NCBI GenBank assembly: GCA_944391155.1
Contig: CALXSO010000027.1
Coordinates: 1 to 10,193, forward strand
Length of the DNA: 10,193 nucleotides
Direction of reading: 5' to 3'
Source: an uncultured Clostridia bacterium
GTDB taxonomy: Bacteria > Bacillota > Clostridia > TANB77 > CAG-508
Shown: positions 6,026 to 10,193 of the stretch, piece by piece
Position numbering within the stretch: position 1 is the stretch's first letter
Layout: every line of letters starts with the position of its first letter
Notes under the pieces: generated by a model
The model's database searches: none
What the model was told of the DNA's origin: nothing
Seen by the model: the letters and a program-made list of their open reading frames with translations, nothing else
Translations under genes and position numbers: made by a program

Positions 6026-6166
6026 ATGGAAAAAGCACAAATCATAAGAAGGGAGTGCTTGAAAAAATTTCATGAAAAAAATAAAGACCAAAGAATGATT
6101 TCTGATGACTACCTAGAAATTATTCCGGACATAGCCATAGATATGAATGTGGCTAAATATATATAA
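6026..6166 (+). CDS. Unrecognised 46-residue ORF downstream of the response regulator
   Basis: The frame encodes MEKAQIIRRECLKKFHEK through to IAIDMNVAKYI. The first part is basic and likely helical, the second part acidic. I do not recognise a family. The frame is also open upstream of the ATG without a start, reaching back into the response regulator stop region. GGAG at 6022-6025 abuts the ATG, too close for a normal Shine-Dalgarno, so translation initiation is doubtful. It contains GC-richer pockets (CTACGGAG, CCGGACATAGCC) and codons such as CCG, GAC and TAC that differ from neighbours. It could be the remnant of a lost gene, for example imported DNA. Existence as a gene is uncertain. 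Confidence 0.3.
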   Translation: MEKAQIIRRECLKKFHEKNKDQRMISDDYLEIIPDIAIDMNVAKYI

Positions 6167-6173
6167 TATACAC

Positions 6174-6215
6174 AAGTTCCCTTTAAATTATTTTTAGATA
6201 ATTTAAGGGGAACTT
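6174..6215 (+). terminator. 18-bp stem hairpin, probable transcript end of the response regulator unit
   Basis: Arms 6174-6191 and 6198-6215 pair over 18 positions with a single G-U and a 6-nt loop (TTTTAG). The stem contains a C3/G4 block, making it the most stable short hairpin in the window. It is not followed by a T-tract on the plus strand, so a classical intrinsic terminator is not assured. A processing site or 3'-end stabiliser is possible. Confidence 0.55.
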
Positions 6216-6284
6216 CATATATAAGTTATTGAACAATAATTTTTATAAAATTTCAAAAATTTTGTAGAAATAAAAAGATATATA

Positions 6285-6293
6285 TGCTAATAT
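6285..6293 (+). promoter_or_regulatory. Possible extended -10 promoter for the PopT-rdgB operon
   Basis: TGCTAATAT gives a TGn followed by the -10 TAATAT (6288-6293), about 40 bases before the ATG at 6335. No good -35 is at the right distance, which is tolerable for an extended -10 promoter. Confidence 0.35.
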
Positions 6294-6334
6294 AGTATTG
6301 TTAAAATTTTATATCAAGAAAGGAAGAAAATAAA

Positions 6335-7210
6335 ATGCGTAATTTTTTGAAAGGAATAATTGTTGGAATAGGAGGAATTGCACCAGGTTTAAGTGGAAGT
6401 GTATTATTAGTAATATTAGGATTATACCAAAAAGCTATAAATGCAATAGGAACTCTTTTTAAAGACTTTAAAAATAATGTAAAGTTCTTATTTCCTTTAG
6501 TTCTTGGTTTTGGAGTAGGAGTAATAATATTTAGCAAAATAGTAGACTTCTTATTAGAAAATTATGAAATGTATACAAGATTTGCATTTTTAGGTTTAGT
6601 TTTAGGAACTATACCACTATTCTACAAAGAAGTAAAAAAAGAAGGATTCAATAAAAAATACTACATATATATTGTAATTGCAGCAATCATAGGTTTAAGT
6701 GTATTTTTCTTTAACAAAAACCTATTTCCAGCAGTAACAAACCCTAATCTATTTCAGTCAGTAATATTAGGAGTAGCTGTTGCAGGTTCATCAATAGTTC
6801 CTGGTGTAGACAGTGCAGTCATTTTATCTTCATTAGGATTATATGAATTATATGTAAGTTCAATTGCAGACTTTAATTTATCAATTTTAATACCAGCTGG
6901 ATTTGGTCTTGTAATTGGTGCACTAGTAATATCATTTATAATAAATAAATTAATAAAAAGATTTTACACAGCAACATTTTCTATAATTTTTGGACTATTT
7001 TTATCTATTATTCCAAATGTTTTAAATGGAAGTTGTGTACTAGGATGGAATGCTAATTCAGTAATTTCTATTTTTATTTGCATTATCGGATTCGGAGTTT
7101 CATATTTTCTAGGAGATGTAAAAGAAAACATAAAAAAATTAAAAAAACTATTTAACAAAATAAGAAACCTAAATAATGAAGAAAAGGCTAAAGTATTACC
7201 TAAAGAATAA
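6335..7210 (+). CDS. DUF368 membrane protein, PopT-type undecaprenyl-phosphate translocase candidate
   Basis: This 291-residue polytopic protein belongs to DUF368. Members of that family (PopT) have been reported to flip undecaprenyl phosphate back across the membrane so the lipid carrier can be reused in cell-wall synthesis. The family's duplicated signature is clear: GGIAPGLSGSVLLVILGLY (13-31) and, in the second half, VAGSSIVPGVDSAVILSSLG (149-168), each a Pro/Gly-rich re-entrant-type segment followed by ILGLY/LGLYELY. About eight hydrophobic stretches lie between residues 5 and 260, and the tail (262-291) is Lys-rich and cytoplasmic. AAGAAAGGAAG (6317-6327) precedes the ATG. The rdgB-like gene begins 19 bases after the stop, so the two are probably cotranscribed. 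Family assignment is firm; the transport substrate is by homology only. Confidence 0.9.
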   Translation: MRNFLKGIIVGIGGIAPGLSGSVLLVILGLYQKAINAIGTLFKDFKNNVKFLFPLVLGFGVGVIIFSKIVDFLLENYEMYTRFAFLGLVLGTIPLFYKEVKKEGFNKKYYIYIVIAAIIGLSVFFFNKNLFPAVTNPNLFQSVILGVAVAGSSIVPGVDSAVILSSLGLYELYVSSIADFNLSILIPAGFGLVIGALVISFIINKLIKRFYTATFSIIFGLFLSIIPNVLNGSCVLGWNANSVISIFICIIGFGVSYFLGDVKENIKKLKKLFNKIRNLNNEEKAKVLPKE

Positions 7211-7229
7211 AACAAAAGGATGATATTAA

Positions 7230-7808
7230 ATGAAAAAAAGAATAATAATAGCTTCAAAAAATAAAGGAAAAATAAATGAAACAGAGCAAATATTGAAAGA
7301 ATATCAAATTATACCAATTGAAGAAATAGGAATCGAGTATAACGTTGAAGAAGATAAAGAAACATTTAAAGAGAATGCAGAGAAAAAAGCAAAAGATATT
7401 GCAAACTTAATAAATGGACAAATGTGTATAGCAGATGATTCAGGTATAGAAATAGAATATCTTAATGGATTTCCAGGAGTTCATACTAAAAGATGGCTAG
7501 ATGGAACAGATAGAGAAAGAAATATGGCAATTCTAGAAAAATTAAAAGATGTACCTAAACTAGAAAGAAAAATTAAATTTATAACAGCAATTGCACTTTC
7601 AGATGGTAAAAAAACAATATCAGTAGAAGGTGTTTTAAAAGGTTTTGTGGCAGAATACCCAAGAGGAAAAAACGGTTTTGGGTTTGATGAAATTTTTGAA
7701 TTAGAAAACGGAAAAACCTTAGCAGAACTCTCAATTGAAGAAAAAAATCAGATAAGTGCAAGAAAAAAAGCTTTAGAATCATTAAGAAAAAGATTAAATG
7801 AATTTTAA
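7230..7808 (+). CDS. rdgB: RdgB/HAM1 family XTP/dITP diphosphatase
   Basis: This 192-residue enzyme hydrolyses noncanonical purine nucleotides (ITP, dITP, XTP) to monophosphates and pyrophosphate in the cytoplasm, keeping deaminated bases out of nucleic acids. Motifs are the phosphate-binding ASKNKGKINE (8-17), ETFKENAEKKA (44-54), the catalytic/metal ADDSGIE (68-74), FPGVHTKRW (81-89) in place of the usual PGV.SARY, RGKNGFGFDEIF (145-156) in place of GNGFGYDPIF, and EKNQISARKKAL (171-182) in place of EKN.ISHR.KAL. The His of the purine-contacting SHR motif is thus Ala177. These differences suggest a diverged subfamily with possibly altered base recognition, while the catalytic Asp pair (69/70) is intact. 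AAAGGATG (7214-7221) is the ribosome binding site. It follows the DUF368 gene by 19 bases, consistent with an operon. Confidence 0.9.
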   Translation: MKKRIIIASKNKGKINETEQILKEYQIIPIEEIGIEYNVEEDKETFKENAEKKAKDIANLINGQMCIADDSGIEIEYLNGFPGVHTKRWLDGTDRERNMAILEKLKDVPKLERKIKFITAIALSDGKKTISVEGVLKGFVAEYPRGKNGFGFDEIFELENGKTLAELSIEEKNQISARKKALESLRKRLNEF

Positions 7809-8170
7809 GTACAAGTATTAATTTTAAAAAAATTCGAAAAACTAATGCATTTTAACTATATTAGCAAAGCTGATGAAAACAATTTAAATATGACATTTAT
7901 TGTTGTATGTAAAAAAATCAACATGGATAAAATTCTTTAAAAGATGAAAAACAATTAAGTTTGTTTGATTTAAAATTTTTTAAAAGGTTGATATATAAAT
8001 ATTTTTTGAAAAAAGAAATTTAAGTTTTGGATATATATTTCACAAAAAAATATTTTATATAGCAACCTTTTGAAAATAAAGTCTTAGATATTTATTTCAC
8101 TTTAAGGCTATGTAACGTCAAGTTTCATATCGTTTCCTATACAATAAAAAAACATAAGAAAAGGGGTAAT
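7809..8170. other. 362-base noncoding region with a palindromic element
   Basis: No gene is convincing here. 7809-7976 is AT-rich with no clear terminator for the rdgB operon. 7977-8076 is the second palindromic element. 8077-8170 leads into a ribosome-binding-like AAGAAAAGGGG and the ABC relic. Confidence 0.55.
7977..8076. repeat. Long palindromic intergenic element, copy 2
   Basis: Arms 7977-8007 and 8045-8076 pair with one bulged T (8056), one mismatch (7991/8062) and one G-U (7981/8072) around a 37-nt loop. Core arm sequences are AAAAGGTTG (7982-7990) against CAACCTTTT (8063-8071), and ATATTTTTT-like against AAAAATATTTTATAT. The left arm shares 20 identical bases with the left arm of the element at 4164-4251, and the loop-right-arm junction is also similar. 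Two copies with the same geometry point to a repeat family in this genome. Confidence 0.65.
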
Positions 8171-8257
8171 AATGAAAAAATAATAGCACATAGATTAGCA
8201 ACAATACAAAATGTAGACAGAGTACTAGAATTAAAAGATGGGAAAATTACCTCTTGA
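8171..8257 (+). pseudogene. C-terminal relic of an ABC transporter ATP-binding domain
   Basis: The frame ending at TGA (8255-8257) reads NEKIIAHRLATIQNVDRVLE followed by LKDGKITS. This is the unmistakable H-loop region and C-terminus of an ABC exporter nucleotide-binding domain (H-loop His codon 8189-8191; family pattern IAHRL.T..N.D.I..L..G.I). Walker A, Q-loop, signature and Walker B are all missing, so no functional ATPase is encoded. An ATG with a good AAGGGG upstream lies at 8172 but in another frame, giving only MKK-stop; one -1 slip on the A6 run (8175-8180) would join it to the relic. The TGA overlaps the -35 box of the following marR promoter. It probably remains from deletion or recombination of an older ABC gene next to the present MarR-ABC operon. 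Confidence 0.8.
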
Positions 8258-8282
8258 CAAATAAAAAAATGTGAATTAAAAT
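8254..8282 (+). promoter_or_regulatory. Promoter of the marR-ABC operon
   Basis: A consensus TTGACA (8254-8259) is separated by 17 bases from TAAAAT (8277-8282). Both hexamers and the spacing are identical to those of the fba promoter. The -35 overlaps the stop codon of the ABC relic. Confidence 0.8.
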
Positions 8283-8283
8283 A

Positions 8284-8297
8284 GTTAGGTATCTAAC
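8284..8297 (+). promoter_or_regulatory. MarR-type operator palindrome
   Basis: GTTAG-GTAT-CTAAC is a perfect 5-bp inverted repeat centred about 8 bases downstream of the -10, covering the expected transcription start. TTAG-N4-CTAA palindromes are typical binding sites of MarR-family dimers in low-GC Gram-positives. Position and the adjacent regulator gene suggest autorepression of the operon. Confidence 0.7.
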
Positions 8298-8317
8298 AAA
8301 AAAGGAGAGGTGAAATT

Positions 8318-8821
8318 TTGGAGGAAGAAGGAAATGTCGGAAAACACATTCAAATGTTATCTAGACAAATAAAAAGAAGAATGGATAAGTCTGTATCAGA
8401 ATATGAAATAACAGGCAAGCAAGGAGCAATACTTTTGTACATTTATGATGAATCATTAAAAAGGGATGTGTATGCTAAAGATATTGAAGTTGCTTTTAAT
8501 ATGAGAAGAGCATCTGTCACAGGAATTTTGCAACTCATGGAAAAAAACGGGTTAATAAAAAGGGAAGAAAACCTTGATGATGGGAGATTAAAGAAATTAA
8601 AATTAACAACAAGAGCAGAAGAAGCAAGAGAAAAATTAAAAAATGAAATTATCAAAGTAGAGCAGAATCTAACTGAAGGAATTTCAAAAAAAGAAATTGA
8701 GACTTTTTTTACAATAATGAAAAAAATGTCTCATAATTTATGCCTAAAAGAAGAGAAAGAAGAAATGAACTTTAAAGGTTATAAAAAAAATTTAAAAGAA
8801 ACAAAAGGAAAAACAAGGTAA
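8318..8821 (+). CDS. MarR-family transcriptional regulator
   Basis: This 167-residue winged-helix dimeric repressor probably controls its own operon. The fold is visible: an N-terminal helix (5-29, VGKHIQMLSRQIKRRMDKS) for dimerisation, ITGKQGAILLYIYD (31-44), the helix-turn-helix (about 50-80, with KDIEVAF and the recognition helix NMRRASVTGILQLMEKNGLI), the wing with the diagnostic D88-G-R (NLDDGRLKKLKLT, 85-97), and long C-terminal helices. The last 20 residues are Lys-rich and longer than usual. The start is TTG at 8318; its ribosome binding site AAAGGAGAGGTGA (8301-8313) nearly matches the full anti-Shine-Dalgarno and no in-frame ATG comes before Met12. The ABC exporter gene begins 71 bases downstream. 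The inducer is unknown; multidrug or antimicrobial-peptide-like ligands are usual for this arrangement. Confidence 0.92.
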   Translation: MEEEGNVGKHIQMLSRQIKRRMDKSVSEYEITGKQGAILLYIYDESLKRDVYAKDIEVAFNMRRASVTGILQLMEKNGLIKREENLDDGRLKKLKLTTRAEEAREKLKNEIIKVEQNLTEGISKKEIETFFTIMKKMSHNLCLKEEKEEMNFKGYKKNLKETKGKTR

Positions 8822-8892
8822 AACATGAATGAGATTACAAAAAATAAACTCAAACAAATTAGGAGTTCACAAATAAAAAAGGAGGATAAAAA

Positions 8893-10193
8893 ATGATAAA
8901 AAAATTAGCAAGTTATATTAAAGAATATAAAAAAGCATCAATAGCAACACCAATATTTGTTATTTTGGAAGTCGTTATGGAAGTTATAATTCCGCTTCTA
9001 ATGGCAAGAATAATAGATGTTGGAATACAAAACAGCGACATTCATTACATATTAGAAATGGGAATATTGTTAATAATATCAGCAATACTATCGCTAACAT
9101 TTGGAATGCTATCAGGAAGATTTGCAGCAAAAGCATCAGCAGGATATGCTAAAAATTTAAGAAAAGCAATGTTCCACAAAATACAAGACTATTCATTTGA
9201 AAATATAGACAAATTTTCAACATCAAGTTTAGTAACAAGAATGACAACAGATGTAACAAATGTGCAAATGGCATTTCAAATGATAATACGTATATTAGTA
9301 AGAGGACCAATAATGATGATATTTGCTCTACTAATGGTATTATCAATAAGTGCAAAACTATCTTTAATTTTTTTAATTGCAATACCAATATTAGGAGCAA
9401 TATTATTTTTTATAGCAACAAAAGCACATCCAATATTTGAAAAAGTATTCAAAAAATATGATAAACTAAATAGAGTAGTACAAGAGAATTTAAATGCAAT
9501 AAGAGTAGTAAAAGCATATGTTCGTGAAGATACAGAAGAAGAAAAATTCCAAGGAGTAAACAATGAAGTATACACAAACTTCAAAAGAGCCGAAAAAATA
9601 GTAGCCTTTAACAGTCCTGTAATGCAATTTACAATATATACATGTATATTATTTATATCATGGATAGGAGCAAAATTAATTGTTGGTGGAGATATGCAAA
9701 CAGGACAATTATCAAGCATAATCACATATGCTTGGCAAATACTATCAAGTCTAATGATGATCTCAATGGTATTTGTAATGGTAATAATCGCACAATCATC
9801 AGCAGAAAGAATAATAGAAGTAATAGATGAAGAGCCTTCAATAAAGAATCCAGAAAATCCAATAAAAGAAGTAAAAAATGGATCAATATCATTCAAAGAT
9901 GTAAGCTTCTGTTACAGTGATGAAGAAGATGAAAATAAATTTGCACTAGAACATATCAACCTTGACATTAAAGAAGGTGAAACAATAGGAATAATAGGAG
10001 GAACAGGAAGTTCAAAATCAACATTAGTACAATTAATTCCAAGACTTTATGATGTAACAAAAGGTAAAATCACAGTTGGAGGAGTAAATGTAAAAGACTA
10101 TGACATACACGCATTAAGAGATTCAGTAGCAATGGTATTACAAAAAAATGTACTATTTTCAGGAACAATAGCAGAAAATTTACGTTGGGGAAA
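8893..10193 (+). CDS. ABC exporter half-transporter (multidrug type), 3' truncated by window
   Basis: The 433 visible codons encode a fused membrane-plus-ATPase half-transporter of the MsbA/BmrA/LmrCD class, which exports drugs, lipids or peptides across the cytoplasmic membrane as a dimer. The membrane domain (about 1-310) contains six hydrophobic segments and the coupling-helix region NLRKAMFHKIQDYSF (87-101), with STSSLVTRMTTD at 108-119. The ATPase domain starts near GSISFKDVSF. Walker A is GGTGSSKST (369-377), with Ser in place of the Gly before Lys, a variant I recall as common in clostridial heterodimeric exporters. The Q-loop Gln417 lies in MVLQKNVLFSGTI. Signature, Walker B and H-loop lie beyond the window. 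An AAAAGGAGGATAA (8876-8888) precedes the ATG. In operons of this type a second half-transporter usually follows; the ABC relic at 8171-8257 may be a remnant of a similar gene. Confidence 0.94.
   Translation, partial: MIKKLASYIKEYKKASIATPIFVILEVVMEVIIPLLMARIIDVGIQNSDIHYILEMGILLIISAILSLTFGMLSGRFAAKASAGYAKNLRKAMFHKIQDYSFENIDKFSTSSLVTRMTTDVTNVQMAFQMIIRILVRGPIMMIFALLMVLSISAKLSLIFLIAIPILGAILFFIATKAHPIFEKVFKKYDKLNRVVQENLNAIRVVKAYVREDTEEEKFQGVNNEVYTNFKRAEKIVAFNSPVMQFTIYTCILFISWIGAKLIVGGDMQTGQLSSIITYAWQILSSLMMISMVFVMVIIAQSSAERIIEVIDEEPSIKNPENPIKEVKNGSISFKDVSFCYSDEEDENKFALEHINLDIKEGETIGIIGGTGSSKSTLVQLIPRLYDVTKGKITVGGVNVKDYDIHALRDSVAMVLQKNVLFSGTIAENLRWG

Noticed and set aside
5992..6334. Histidine kinase remnant after the response regulator
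   Set aside because: None of the three frames shows H-box, N-box or G-box residues; the small ORF is not recognisable as a kinase.
9276..9896. Minus-strand 206-codon open frame
   Set aside because: It lies fully antisense to the ABC exporter, whose frame has clear family motifs; long antisense frames arise from its codon bias.

Overview
The window is strongly AT-rich, with A/T-ending codons, strong AGGAGG-type ribosome binding sites, sigma-A-like promoters (TTGACA-N17-TAAAAT twice) and intrinsic terminators. Gene content (DUF1540 protein, class II fructose-bisphosphate aldolase, SmpB, CmpB-type membrane protein, PopT/DUF368 protein, MarR plus ABC exporter) fits a low-GC Gram-positive of the class Clostridia, possibly an uncultured gut lineage. 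I cannot name a genus from sequence alone.

Layout. 1-719: a peroxiredoxin reading frame whose body and active-site Cys are conserved but which has no start codon upstream of that Cys and is preceded by an in-frame TAA; it ends at a perfect 14-bp hairpin. 984-2176: a 55-residue Cys-rich DUF1540 protein and the glycolytic aldolase fba, separated by a very compact terminator/promoter junction. 2206-2658 (minus): smpB, convergent with fba and sharing a bidirectional terminator whose loop holds the smpB stop codon. 2927-4009 (minus): two adjacent, separately terminated genes for small surface proteins of the same design (signal peptide, low-complexity repeat ectodomain, C-terminal membrane anchor) but unrelated repeats. 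4458-5102: a CmpB-like multi-pass membrane protein. 5314-5991: an OmpR-type response regulator without an adjacent kinase. 5992-6334: an unexplained small ORF and a strong 18-bp hairpin. 6335-7808: a likely two-gene operon of a PopT-type undecaprenyl-phosphate translocase candidate and an RdgB/HAM1 house-cleaning nucleotidase. 7809-8317: a long palindromic element, a relic of an ABC-transporter C-terminus, then the promoter and operator of the last operon. 8318-10193: a MarR regulator (TTG start) followed by a multidrug-type ABC exporter half-transporter that runs off the window.

How it works together. Most genes are single-gene units of housekeeping metabolism, translation rescue or envelope. 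The clearest regulatory circuit is the MarR-ABC operon: a near-consensus promoter is followed directly by a MarR-like palindrome, suggesting autorepression and export induced by a ligand. Envelope functions dominate the middle (repeat-rich surface proteins, CmpB-like protein, response regulator, PopT).

Most worth a second look: (1) two copies, at about 4164-4251 and 7977-8076, of a 90-100 bp palindromic intergenic element with matching arms and a roughly 37-nt loop; (2) the interrupted peroxiredoxin; (3) the paired surface proteins; (4) the ABC relic with promoter overlap; (5) the 46-codon ORF plus 18-bp hairpin behind the orphan response regulator. I do not see a convincing wholly new multi-gene system.
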